64,000 nucleotides of DNA from assembly GCF_008065115.1 (NCBI RefSeq), contig NZ_CP042913.1:319211-383210 (forward strand), in the 5' to 3' direction. Every line of letters starts with the position of its first letter. Position 1 is the stretch's first letter. Origin of the DNA: Bythopirellula goksoeyrii (GTDB taxonomy: Bacteria; Planctomycetota; Planctomycetia; Pirellulales; Lacipirellulaceae). Made by a program: the position numbers and the translations under genes. Below, piece after piece: positions 53,444 through 62,388 of the stretch. The notes under the pieces are model-generated. The model ran no database searches, was not told where the DNA came from, and saw only the letters and a list, made by a program, of their open reading frames with translations.

Positions 53444-55123
53444 TCAGCCAGCATTGGAAATCCAACTTCGCAGAATAGAAGCTGCCGAGTCAGGATCTTC
53501 TCGCACGATTTCAGTCAACTCATCACGAAGATTCTTACCCTTTTTGAGCTTCAATCGTGGGCGCTCCGAACCCTCTTCGTCAGTTGCAACACCACCTGCA
53601 GCGCCATCGTCTCCTTGAATGTTGGGCATCTTTAGCGAGAGCAGTGGAGCTGAAGCGGAACCAATTGGATCGGCTGGTGGAATTCCTTTCACCAATGATC
53701 GCAACATCACCAGTCCCACCAGAGCGACTCCAGCCATAGTCAACGTGTTGAAATGCTGGCTGGCCCAGGCAAGTGCCTGACTGCTGGCAGGCGTCGGCTC
53801 AATCGGATCAGGGGTCAACGTTTCGAAGAAAGACACTTTGACAATCTCGTCCTCATAGTTGTTTACCGCAAATTTCTTTGGCAACAGTGGAACAACGACT
53901 TCTTTAATCTTGTCTTCTAAGGGACCTTCTTCCCGGTTAAGGATCTCTTTGATGTTGTCTGGAAGTGGCTGATTGGGATCTCCTCCCTCACGACGTTGCT
54001 GCTCGCGATACATCTGTACCAGGTAATTCATTGGCACTGCAATGGCCACACGAACCTGTTCAGGAACGAGACCAGCTGAAGTCACGATTTCATTCTTGGT
54101 AGGCACGAAGTAGTTGAGTTGAGTAGAATCATCCGTATCTGAGTCTTTTACTATGACTTCATTAACCACTTCACTACCTCTGCCTGGACCTTGCGAGACC
54201 AATCCTGGGCGTCCGCCATTATTGACGTGTTGTGTTTCTCTTACTTTATTTTGCGTTGTTTCATGCAGTGCTGTTGGCTCGCCATCAGTTGCTACAGTTT
54301 GAGTCTCACGCGTCAGGTCTGGACTCAACTCGGCAGTAACTTGCACCCGAACTCCGGGAATGTAAGAAAGCAAGGAGTCAATATTCCCTTTCATGTGGCG
54401 TTCAAAAGAAACTCGATGCTGAAAATAGGGGCTATCGAATGACTCGGAAGAGGAATCCTCACTGAAGAGGCTTCCATCACCTAGGTTGACAACTACGACA
54501 TTTTCCGGCTTGAGGTTGGCAATAGCTCCGGCAACCGCGTTGCGGATATTCTTCATACGCTGGCCAGAAAGTGCCTCACCCGGTGCAGGTTGAACACTGA
54601 CTGAAGCCGTCGCGATACTTTCACGCGCCATGCCCCGAGGCTGTGCAATATCGAATATCACCTTTGCGTCTTCGATGCCGTACATATTGCGGACGATCAT
54701 CGAGAGTTGTTGTTCCCGTGCCGCCTTGAGTTTCTCTTGTCGTGTCTTGTTATCGACAAAGGGACCCAAATCAAGAGCGCCATCCAACAGATCATGAAAA
54801 TTTGGGGGCAACGCCCCGGCATCCGCCACGGCTGCCAGATAAGCTGTCTTTTGGCCACGTGGTACTTTGATTCGGTTTCCCACCCGCTCTGAGCCTTCGA
54901 GTCCCGCCTTGGCGATGGCTAGCTCGATTCGGTTGACATCTGCCGAAGGAAGAAAATCACCATTGAACAGGTATTCATCTGGACCGGCGCTGTGCTGCTG
55001 AACGAGGAATCCGAGGCTCACCCCAATGACTCCTACCAGCAGCACTGCCGTAACCCGCGCTGCAGGGGTCATCGAGAGAAACAATTCGCGGACTTGACCG
55101 ATTGCCTGATTCAAGAAATCCAT
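53444..55123 (-). CDS. fliF: Flagellar MS-ring protein FliF
   Basis: The 559-residue protein has two membrane helices (VTAVLLVGVIGVSLGFLVQ near residue 25 and TLTMAGVALVGLVMLRSLV near residue 435) and the periplasmic ring-building domains between them (YIPGVRVQVTAELSPDL). The C-terminal tail ends in a helix (DELTEIVREDPDSAASILRSW, in part) that binds FliG. A GGAG site precedes the ATG. All features are normal. Confidence 0.95.
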   Translation of the reverse strand: MDFLNQAIGQVRELFLSMTPAARVTAVLLVGVIGVSLGFLVQQHSAGPDEYLFNGDFLPSADVNRIELAIAKAGLEGSERVGNRIKVPRGQKTAYLAAVADAGALPPNFHDLLDGALDLGPFVDNKTRQEKLKAAREQQLSMIVRNMYGIEDAKVIFDIAQPRGMARESIATASVSVQPAPGEALSGQRMKNIRNAVAGAIANLKPENVVVVNLGDGSLFSEDSSSESFDSPYFQHRVSFERHMKGNIDSLLSYIPGVRVQVTAELSPDLTRETQTVATDGEPTALHETTQNKVRETQHVNNGGRPGLVSQGPGRGSEVVNEVIVKDSDTDDSTQLNYFVPTKNEIVTSAGLVPEQVRVAIAVPMNYLVQMYREQQRREGGDPNQPLPDNIKEILNREEGPLEDKIKEVVVPLLPKKFAVNNYEDEIVKVSFFETLTPDPIEPTPASSQALAWASQHFNTLTMAGVALVGLVMLRSLVKGIPPADPIGSASAPLLSLKMPNIQGDDGAAGGVATDEEGSERPRLKLKKGKNLRDELTEIVREDPDSAASILRSWISNAG

Positions 55124-55231
55124 CCATGGACTCCGAGGGAGAGTGAGTTGTGAGTGGTAAGTAAGTTAAGTAAGTAGGTTTGTCTGTGAGTGTAGGTCTT
55201 CTCCTCCCTACTCACCTACTCACTCTTCCTC

Positions 55232-55549
55232 CTATACACGAATATCTTTTACTTCCTGATATACTTGCATCATTTTGTTTCGCATCTGCATCATCATGCG
55301 AAATGCCAGATCCGCCTTTTGAACTGCGGACAGCACCTCGGCAGGATCGGCATCACCGCCGGTCATCATCGTTTCGACCGCATGGTCTGCCTGCTGCTGC
55401 ATCGAATTCACATCACGAATCGAATCAATCAGGAAGTCTTTAAACGAACCAGTTCCTTCACCTTGCGTGGGTAGTTTGGTGTTTTGTGGTAAGGCTTGCT
55501 GGGACAGAGTTTGCTGAGTAAACAGCTGGGAGGGGGTAATCGAACTCAT
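55232..55549 (-). CDS. fliE: Flagellar hook-basal body protein FliE
   Basis: The 105-residue protein has the FliE pattern: an unstructured start, GSFKDFLIDSIRDVNSMQQQ and LAFRMMMQMRNKMMQVYQEV. FliE links the MS ring to the rod. About 110 bp separate it from fliF; this gap holds repetitive gagtaggt-like sequence with an inverted match (about 55146-55240). Confidence 0.92.
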   Translation of the reverse strand: MSSITPSQLFTQQTLSQQALPQNTKLPTQGEGTGSFKDFLIDSIRDVNSMQQQADHAVETMMTGGDADPAEVLSAVQKADLAFRMMMQMRNKMMQVYQEVKDIRV

Positions 55550-55663
55550 AGCGCGGGATTAATTGTTGTCGGCGTTGGCCCCCCAACGTCCGCTCATACG
55601 TCAACTTGTCTAACAACGAGTCCTTTCTTGGTTGGTAGCGGGTCTGATTGCTGCAATTGAGAT

Positions 55664-56074
55664 TTATGCCAGAATCTGCAAGGTACGTTCGCCCATGTCT
55701 TTGGTGACCTCGATTACACCGATGTTGGCCTCGTAGGCACGTGAGGCTCCCAATGCATCCACAAACTCGGTGGTCATGTCGATATTCGGATAGGCCACGT
55801 ATCCATTGGCATCCGCATCGGGGTGTCCGGGTTCGTACTTCATGTTGGGCTCCACATCAGCATATTCCACGCGGTCGATACTCACTCCTTGCCCTCCGCC
55901 GCTGGTGGTGATTTCTTCGTCTGTTTTGAAAACGACAAACCGCGGCGTGTAGGGTACTGCTTCGCCCGCCTCATTGCGGGTGGTCGACATATTCGCCAGA
56001 TTGGACGAAATCGCGTTCAGCCGTGTACGCTGGGCAACTAGGCCACTGGTACTCACATCCAATGCGTTAAACAT
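55664..56074 (-). CDS. flgC: Flagellar basal-body rod protein FlgC
   Basis: The 136-residue protein has the rod motif at the N terminus (FNALDVSTSGLVAQRTRLNA ... SSNLANM) and the C-terminal partner helix (YEANIGVIEVTKDMGERTLQI, in part). The length and the middle sequence (PYTPRFVVF, MTTEFVDA) are typical. It lies 50 bp after flgB. Confidence 0.95.
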   Translation of the reverse strand: MFNALDVSTSGLVAQRTRLNAISSNLANMSTTRNEAGEAVPYTPRFVVFKTDEEITTSGGGQGVSIDRVEYADVEPNMKYEPGHPDADANGYVAYPNIDMTTEFVDALGASRAYEANIGVIEVTKDMGERTLQILA

Positions 56075-56125
56075 GATCCATCGACTCCTTGTTTCCCCCT
56101 CGCAACGCGATAATACACACTTACT

Positions 56126-56560
56126 CTAGACTCGTTCTGTAACTGCCGCCCTCAGCAACCGAAATTGGGAATTCATAATCGTGAGTGCCATATTGTGTTG
56201 CACCTGGTTTTTACTGATCTCGGTAACTTGCGTTTCTAGACTCACATCATGGTTGTCGTGGTATAGAATATCTTCTGCGGTCTCTCGCACTCGGTCCCAG
56301 TTTTCAGACCCGCTTCCAGTAGCTCGCCCTGCCAATCTGGCGTTCAACGCATAGGTCGGCGACTCCGCAGCTTGATGCTTCGCATCGACAGCTTCTTGCA
56401 AACGTGTTTGAAAACTCTCCACCGACAGGTCGCGCGACTTGTAGCCCGGAGTATCGATATTGGCAATATTCCCTGCGAGCACACCGTGTCGAGACTGGGT
56501 GAAGTTTACCACTTGCTCGAGCAATGGTACGGTCGATGATTCGAACATGGACGAAAGCAT
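56126..56560 (-). CDS. flgB: Flagellar basal-body rod protein FlgB
   Basis: The 144-residue protein has the rod motif FTQSRHGVLAGNIANIDTPG near the N terminus and the closing helix (VQHNMALTIMNSQFRLLRAA). It is the proximal rod protein and the first gene of the long flagellar operon, transcribed from the sigma-54 promoter at 56600-56615. Confidence 0.95.
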   Translation of the reverse strand: MLSSMFESSTVPLLEQVVNFTQSRHGVLAGNIANIDTPGYKSRDLSVESFQTRLQEAVDAKHQAAESPTYALNARLAGRATGSGSENWDRVRETAEDILYHDNHDVSLETQVTEISKNQVQHNMALTIMNSQFRLLRAAVTERV

Positions 56561-56599
56561 GGTTTCCTCGCGACACGTTGTCCTACTTATAGTTTTGCA

Positions 56600-56615
56600 A
56601 GCAACTGCTGTGCCA
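56600..56615 (-). promoter_or_regulatory. Sigma-54 (-24/-12) promoter upstream of flgB
   Basis: On the minus strand the sequence reads TGGCAC-AGCAG-TTGCT, an almost perfect match to the consensus TGGCAC-N5-TTGCA/T. The GG (56614-56613) and GC (56602-56601) are exactly ten bases apart. Transcription should start near 56589, about 30 bases before the flgB ATG. The gene directly upstream encodes a sigma-54 activator with an intact GAFTGA loop. Confidence 0.85.
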
Positions 56616-56723
56616 TCTCACTCTCCCAATCGAGATTCACAACTACGATCCGTTTCGCGCAATGCGTTTGCTCGCAGTAATAGCTACTTGGCTGACTTGT
56701 CTAATTTCGTTAAATTCTTCAAT

Positions 56724-58202
56724 TTACGCGGTTAGCTTTGCGATCAAATTGGCAGAACTTGCCGACCCACTCGGCAGATTCTGCCGAACATCACTCGCTT
56801 CGCCAAACTCCTTGGTATGCGGAGCGTAGCCGTAACCGCGCAATTTGCCACTTAGTGTTCGTACGCCAATGCCCAAGGCTTCGGCTGTGCGTGCTCGATG
56901 TCCGTCGAAGTGCTCCAATGTGGCGACGATCATCTGTCGTTCCATTTCTTCGAGCGTGACTCCAACAGGCAAGGCAGAAATGTGGGCTTCTGTGACACAC
57001 TCGGGTTGCTCGAGCCAAGGCTGCAGTTCAACCGCCGAAATGGGCTGTCCTTCATTGAGCACACAAGCACGTGTCACGATGTTTTCTAGTTCCCGCACGT
57101 TGCCAGGCCAATGATAATTGCCAAATAACCGACGGGCTTCTTGCTCCATTTGGCAGCGTTGTCGCCCGAGCCGGATAGCGGCACGATCTAGGAAATAATC
57201 TGTCAGCATATGGACGTCAGCCTCGCGCTCACGCAGCGGCGGTAAGACCAACGGCACTACGGCCAGGCGATAGTACAAGTCTTGGCGGAATCGTGCGCTA
57301 GCAACTTCCTGTTGCAGATCTCGATTGGTGCTAGCAAGCACTCGGACATTGGCAGACCGTGGTTGGCTGCATCCAACTCGTTCGAACGTGCGCTCCTGGA
57401 GAACTCGCAAGAGTTTTGCCTGTAACCCAAGATCTATCTCAGTGATTTCATCAAGCAGAATAGTCCCCTTGTCGGCCATTTCAAAACGTCCCTGGCGATC
57501 ATCTTCCGCCCCAGTGAAAGCACCACGACGATGTCCGAATAATTCGCTTTCGGTCAATTGGGGAGAAAGGGCAGGGCAATTGAGACTCACCAGAGGGCCG
57601 GAACTGCGTTTGCTCAGACGATGCAAAGCACGAGCAACTAACTCCTTACCTGTACCGCTTTCACCGACGATGAGTACTGTCTCATCCGTGGGGGCCACTT
57701 GACGAATACTAGCGCGCAACTCCTGCATTGCCTGGCTATTACCAACCAAGCCAAAGACTTCATCTTCGTGAAGGCTACCCGAGTGTCGATTGTTCTCTTC
57801 TGGGGCGAGCAATCGGCCCCGCTCAAGTGCCCTCCCCACCAACTCTTCCAAACGAGTTGCATTGAATGGTTTCTCCAGGTAGTCAAAAGCTCCATGGCGC
57901 ATCGCCTCGACAGCTGACCCAATCGTGGCATGGGCCGTGACCATGATTATCTGAGCAAGTAAACGCTGCTGTTGAATTTGGCGAATAAACTCAAGTCCAT
58001 CCATGCCAGGCATCTGAAGATCAGTGATGATTACCTGATATTCGCTCTTGGCTAGGAGTCCCAGACCTTCGCGCGCACTTGACGCGCCGGTTACCAGGTA
58101 ACCGGCGTGGCGCAGCACGTCGGCAACCGATTCACGCGCTGCGGCGTGATCATCGACTACTAATACACGACCGAACTTCAACGGCTTTCCCTGCTCTCTC
58201 AT
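56724..58202 (-). CDS. Sigma-54-dependent response regulator (FlrC/FleR/FlgR-like)
   Basis: The product has 492 residues from the ATG at 58202, which overlaps the kinase stop (ATGA) and has AAGGA seven bases upstream; the frame opens at 58274. Domains: receiver (residues about 12-125, phosphorylation site D61 in IITDLQMPG), AAA+ activator domain with Walker A GESGTGKE and the sigma-54-contacting GAFTGA (residues 227-232), and a C-terminal Fis-type HTH (HRARTAEALGIGVRTLSGKL). It probably activates the flgB promoter 110 bp downstream. The layout is the same as FlrC of Vibrio or FlgR of Campylobacter. Confidence 0.9.
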   Translation of the reverse strand: MREQGKPLKFGRVLVVDDHAAARESVADVLRHAGYLVTGASSAREGLGLLAKSEYQVIITDLQMPGMDGLEFIRQIQQQRLLAQIIMVTAHATIGSAVEAMRHGAFDYLEKPFNATRLEELVGRALERGRLLAPEENNRHSGSLHEDEVFGLVGNSQAMQELRASIRQVAPTDETVLIVGESGTGKELVARALHRLSKRSSGPLVSLNCPALSPQLTESELFGHRRGAFTGAEDDRQGRFEMADKGTILLDEITEIDLGLQAKLLRVLQERTFERVGCSQPRSANVRVLASTNRDLQQEVASARFRQDLYYRLAVVPLVLPPLREREADVHMLTDYFLDRAAIRLGRQRCQMEQEARRLFGNYHWPGNVRELENIVTRACVLNEGQPISAVELQPWLEQPECVTEAHISALPVGVTLEEMERQMIVATLEHFDGHRARTAEALGIGVRTLSGKLRGYGYAPHTKEFGEASDVRQNLPSGSASSANLIAKLTA

Positions 58203-59119
58203 GCGGCCATCCTTTTCGATTGCATTTGCACAGCTGGAAGTTCGATTGTGAAGGCGGCTCCCCCTTCGGGACAATTCGCAGCGGTAATTCGACCACCATG
58301 GGCTTCAGCAATTCGATGCACAATCGCCAAACCTAATCCAGTGCCGTTGCTTTTGGTCGTGAAGAATGGCTCAAATACCCTGTTCAATTGGTTCTGACTT
58401 AATCCCTTGCCACTGTCGGCGACTTCTAGCAGAAACCCCTTCGGGCCCTCAAAAGCAGTAATTACCAACTCACCGCCAGATGCCATTGCATCCAGCGCAT
58501 TGAGGGCCAAGTTCAGGAGCGCTCGACGAAGCATCTCTCGATCTGCGCAGATCAGCGAAGAATGCTCTACTTCTGTCTCTACATGGATAGACTGAGCGTC
58601 TAGCTGCGGCTTCAATGCCTCGCAAACCTCTTGGATCAAAACTGAGGCAGGAAAACTCTCCCATCGAGGCTCCCGATGCGATGTAAAATTGAGTAGATCG
58701 TTCACGGTAATGTCCAGGGCGGTGAACCCTGCCTCGATCTTGGTTAAGATATCCAGGCTGCCAGAGTCTTCTAGCAACCGACGTTTGAGCAGTTCGACAT
58801 ACAAAGTCACAGGGACCAGACTATTTCGCACTTCGTGAGCGACATGAGACGCCATTCGGCCTAGATCAGCCAGGCGTGCATTCAATGCCAACTCTTTGTT
58901 CTTCAGTTCCAACTCATCGTTGAGTCGTCGTACTTCGGATTGCAATATTTCATGCGTTTGTTCCAACCTCACGGTCGCTTCATGCCAAGCGGTTAGCACC
59001 GATTCAAGGCTGCAAGGAGATTCCAATTCGGGAACGGCAAGTTCTCCCTGCAATTCGTCCACCCCATTGAAGAGACGCAAATAGGGGGCGCCGTCAGGCT
59101 GATCGCTCTTTGTTTGCAT
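58199..59119 (-). CDS. Soluble sensor histidine kinase (FlrB/FleS-like)
   Basis: The 306-residue protein has no membrane helix. An N-terminal region with a coiled coil (residues about 45-85) precedes the H box HEVRNSLVPVTLY (H95), then the N box (LALNALDAM), the G1 box (VADSGKGL) and the G2 box (KSNGTGLGLAIVHRI). It is a cytoplasmic kinase of the NtrB/FlrB sort, so it is likely to sense an internal signal such as the assembly state of the basal body. The partner regulator gene overlaps its stop by four bases. Confidence 0.9.
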   Translation of the reverse strand: MQTKSDQPDGAPYLRLFNGVDELQGELAVPELESPCSLESVLTAWHEATVRLEQTHEILQSEVRRLNDELELKNKELALNARLADLGRMASHVAHEVRNSLVPVTLYVELLKRRLLEDSGSLDILTKIEAGFTALDITVNDLLNFTSHREPRWESFPASVLIQEVCEALKPQLDAQSIHVETEVEHSSLICADREMLRRALLNLALNALDAMASGGELVITAFEGPKGFLLEVADSGKGLSQNQLNRVFEPFFTTKSNGTGLGLAIVHRIAEAHGGRITAANCPEGGAAFTIELPAVQMQSKRMAA

Positions 59120-59125
59120 AGTTGA

Positions 59126-59629
59126 TTAGGGTCCTGTTTGCAGATCTAAATGAGGCTGTTCTGTTGGACAACTTAGAGCATCATCGAAGGATACTCCTAG
59201 CCTCTGTGGCCTAGCGTGATGTACCTGATAAGCCCGCCGAGCCGACGCAGATGACTGAGCTGCCTGTAGTTGCTGAGCAATCTGGTCACGGCGGTGAGTC
59301 ATTTTCAACTCATTTTCACTCTCCAAATGCATTACTCTATCTAGCAATTGCTTGCAGTCAGCGGCTTGCTCGGCGCACTTCTGATGTGCCTCGGCAGACC
59401 CCCACGACCGTTGTTCGGGATCTTGTTCGTGAAATGGAGACAACTGTTGTTCAATACTTTGCAACGCAACGATCAACTGGTTCTTCACTGACAACAGTCG
59501 CAACATGGAACTTATTTCACCCGAGACAATAAACTCGGACTGCTTAACGCCTAACTTGCACAGTTGCATCAGACAAGCGTGTCGCTTGCTGACAAGTTCT
59601 GCCAATTTGACCGTTGATAAATCCGTCAC
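59126..59629 (-). CDS. FlgN-like flagellar chaperone candidate
   Basis: The 167-residue, mostly helical protein has heptad-like stretches: AELVSKRHACLMQLCKLG and SMLRLLSVKNQLIVALQSI. Size and pattern recall FlgN, the export chaperone for hook-filament junction proteins, and the ELVSKRHACLMQL start resembles the FlgN N-terminal helix. The last 40 residues are unstructured. It lies between the TPR gene and the kinase gene, with six bases before the latter. The call rests on pattern and context. Confidence 0.5.
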   Translation of the reverse strand: MTDLSTVKLAELVSKRHACLMQLCKLGVKQSEFIVSGEISSMLRLLSVKNQLIVALQSIEQQLSPFHEQDPEQRSWGSAEAHQKCAEQAADCKQLLDRVMHLESENELKMTHRRDQIAQQLQAAQSSASARRAYQVHHARPQRLGVSFDDALSCPTEQPHLDLQTGP

Positions 59630-59664
59630 AATTGTGCTTTCTTACAATTGGCTGTTGCTGCTAG

Positions 59665-62103
59665 TTACCATTGAGCCATCTCGTTCAACAAGAGTTCCCA
59701 TTGCTGTCTACTGAAGTTGGTTGTTTGCTTGAAATCAATCCCTGTCTGCAAACGCTCCAGAACTAATTTGGCTTGAGCAATCGTCTGGCGGGCATTGAGT
59801 GGTTGGTTCAATCGATGCCAGCAATTGGCAATGTGAACGAAGCTCTCCAGCACAAAGGGCTCATGCTGATAGAGAGTCGAGACATTCGCATACGCTTTCC
59901 GAGCCTCTTCATAACGACGCAATTCGAAAAGGACCGAGCCTTGCATCATGTAGCAATTACGCAGCAGCGCCTTGTTCATGGGGGAATCATCTGCATGCCC
60001 TCCCAGGGTGATCTTTCGTTGCACGTCGAGATAGTTCTCCAACGCCGATTCAAGATTCTGATCTCGTGACTTGCGGTTCTTTTGTCGCTCGTTCTCCGTT
60101 TTGGCTTCACGAGCTTTTTTTGCCGGTTCTTCTGACGCACTGTGAAACGAACGAGCGATCGTATACCGAGCTACTAAGGCTTGCGGAGCCATCGGATAGC
60201 GGGCCACTGCCTCCTCCAAGACTTTGATCGATTCGTCGTATTTCCCAGAATCATGCAAATGGGTTCCCAAAAGAAATAAAGACTCTCGCCATTCAGGACT
60301 TTCCGGACGTAGAGTATCCCCAGTGATATTGGTTACTAAGAGGGCCTCTGCCTTGTCGGGTTGATCCACCGAGAGAAATGCCTGAGCACATGCCACACGG
60401 GCAGCATAAACACTGGCGTCTCGAGGGTGCATCTCGATACATTCTTCAAGGGCTGTGATGGCTTTTGCAGTTTCACCTGCCGCTAGTTGTGATTGGCCAT
60501 AACGCAGCAACGCCAGTGCACGACGTGTACGAGCCTCGTGATGCAGATACTCATCAAGCACAAGGGCTGTCTGAGTATAGCTATGTCCTCGATAGTAGTT
60601 CTCTGCCGCCTTCCAAAGATCGTTGGTATAGTGACTGGTTGCGAAACGCATTTCAGCAAGTGACTGGAAAGCTCTGCCTGCAGCTCGAAAGTGGTAGCGA
60701 CCTTCAGTTTCCAGCGATTCAGTGGAGCGACGACGTTGTGCTTTGGAAGCCTCGTCTAGACTGGCTTCCCCCCAGACAACGTGGGTTATCCCACGTAACT
60801 CGGTCACCGTAGTTGGTTCAAAAAGTGATGTTAAGTGATCCACTAGTGCAAGCGCCTGCTCGAAATTCCGATCCTCCACAAAACGAGAGTGGGCTTGGAG
60901 GAGGTTTCTTCGAAGCTGTGCCAAAGGCAAAAGCGAATTCACATAGGTAACCGGTTCTCCGACAGACTCAAGTACAGCACGGTAGGCGACGAGTGCCTTA
61001 TCGGGGCGTTCTGTTTGCTGCAGCAAACGTGCTTTTTCCAAAGTCGCTACAATGCTCTCTGCCGTATCCCCGTAACTGTTCCCAATGTTTTCGTACTCGA
61101 CGATTGCAGCAGCAAGATCGTTTTTCAATTCGTAACATTCTCCAACGAATACCATAGCCTGCCGTCTGACTTTGCCGTGGACCTTATCTTGCCTTAGTGC
61201 TTCACGGAAATCCTGAAGAGCGTTTTCTAAAAGAGAACTACGCTCGGCTGAGTTTGGTTCAGATATCCTCGCTTGTGCCAGTGCAAGGCGACCCGATAGC
61301 GTCCTTTTGGCTGCCTGCAGTCCTTCATCACTATTAAGAGTCTCCAGCAGCAGTTTGGCTTTTTCAAGATTGCCAAGATTTATGAGAATATGCGATTGAG
61401 TAAGTAGAGCTTCTGCTCGCTCAGAGGTTGCCAGCGAGGGTTCAGAAATCAAAAATCGATTGTGTTCCAGTGCTTCGTGTAATTTTGGATTAGGCAGGTT
61501 CAAGTACGCCTCAACCAGCAGGCGGCGCAATTGAATAGGTGGATCCGAGAGTTCCTTGAGGGCTTCTTGGAGGATCGCGATTCCCTCCCGAGATTGGTTT
61601 CCATAGACAAGACTTTGTCCAAGTAGATAGATCAGTTGCCCCTCGCGGTCCTCCGGCACTCCTAGGTCACGCGCCTTTTGTAGATAGCGAGCCGCAATGA
61701 GGTGCGTTGCCCGCTTACGATCATCTGACCATTCCTTGTCTGCCTGGTAGGATTTTACTGCCCCCAGTATGTACAGATAGCTTCCAAAGTCTTCGAGATC
61801 CTTTGGGTTCCTCTGGATCTCAACGATGATATTGCGTGCCTCTTCGTATTTTTGCTGGTCAAGTGCTTCCCAAGCCATGTCGAGGGTGATGACCGGCACA
61901 TCGACAACTGTTACATGTCCCAGATAGCTCCAAAAAGCAAATAGTCCTACGAGCCCGATTGCTGCAGCCGTGCCAAGCAGCAACTTATGGAGTCTGCCAG
62001 CGCCTGACCAATTCACGAGACTAGATATCTTGGCGCGGAGAGTGGGCGCAGCAGCTTCATCTGGCGATGACTTTTCCTTGGTTGTAGGTGTCGTGTCGGA
62101 CAA
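59665..62103 (-). CDS. Membrane-anchored TPR protein at the head of the flagellar locus
   Basis: The 812-residue protein has a cytoplasmic N terminus of about 38 residues, one membrane helix (about 39-60, KLLLGTAAAIGLVGLFAFWS) and then many TPR-like helical pairs (for example DKALVAYRAVLESVGEP, AITALEECIEMHPRDASVYAA and YDESIKVLEEAVARYPMAPQA), probably periplasmic. No enzymatic motif is seen. It precedes the FlgN-like gene by 35 bp and is likely co-transcribed with the flagellar regulators. Its role in motility is unknown; TPR proteins at other motors act as scaffolds. Confidence 0.85.
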   Translation of the reverse strand: MSDTTPTTKEKSSPDEAAAPTLRAKISSLVNWSGAGRLHKLLLGTAAAIGLVGLFAFWSYLGHVTVVDVPVITLDMAWEALDQQKYEEARNIIVEIQRNPKDLEDFGSYLYILGAVKSYQADKEWSDDRKRATHLIAARYLQKARDLGVPEDREGQLIYLLGQSLVYGNQSREGIAILQEALKELSDPPIQLRRLLVEAYLNLPNPKLHEALEHNRFLISEPSLATSERAEALLTQSHILINLGNLEKAKLLLETLNSDEGLQAAKRTLSGRLALAQARISEPNSAERSSLLENALQDFREALRQDKVHGKVRRQAMVFVGECYELKNDLAAAIVEYENIGNSYGDTAESIVATLEKARLLQQTERPDKALVAYRAVLESVGEPVTYVNSLLPLAQLRRNLLQAHSRFVEDRNFEQALALVDHLTSLFEPTTVTELRGITHVVWGEASLDEASKAQRRRSTESLETEGRYHFRAAGRAFQSLAEMRFATSHYTNDLWKAAENYYRGHSYTQTALVLDEYLHHEARTRRALALLRYGQSQLAAGETAKAITALEECIEMHPRDASVYAARVACAQAFLSVDQPDKAEALLVTNITGDTLRPESPEWRESLFLLGTHLHDSGKYDESIKVLEEAVARYPMAPQALVARYTIARSFHSASEEPAKKAREAKTENERQKNRKSRDQNLESALENYLDVQRKITLGGHADDSPMNKALLRNCYMMQGSVLFELRRYEEARKAYANVSTLYQHEPFVLESFVHIANCWHRLNQPLNARQTIAQAKLVLERLQTGIDFKQTTNFSRQQWELLLNEMAQW

Positions 62104-62388
62104 GTTACTTCGCTCTCCGAATCGTCATTGGGCGCAGGACCAAACGACAGTCCTGTGAGATCTAGACGGGGAGGCTTGTACCGAAATGCCTGCGCAGGTG
62201 TCAATCCAAATTGACTCGCGAGCGTGATAGCAGTGAGTAGAACGCTCGAGTTCGCATGGCGAGTTGGAAAAGGTGCTAGCGAATCAGGAGCTAGTAGGTG
62301 GATGCCTTCGGACATTCAGAAAATAGAACTGCGAGGGATTTACCCAGGTTTCTCGGAGTACCGCGAAATGTCAGCACTTCACTCTACC

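Noticed and set aside
55140-55231. A possible CRISPR-like or tandem repeat between fliE and fliF.
   Set aside because: It consists of irregular gagtaggt-type low-complexity sequence with an inverted match, and has no regular repeat-spacer unit.
62013-62315. A 100-codon open frame on the minus strand overlapping the start of the TPR gene.
   Set aside because: It overlaps the TPR coding region by about 90 bp, has no clear ribosome-binding site and no recognisable domain; the upstream part more likely holds the promoter.
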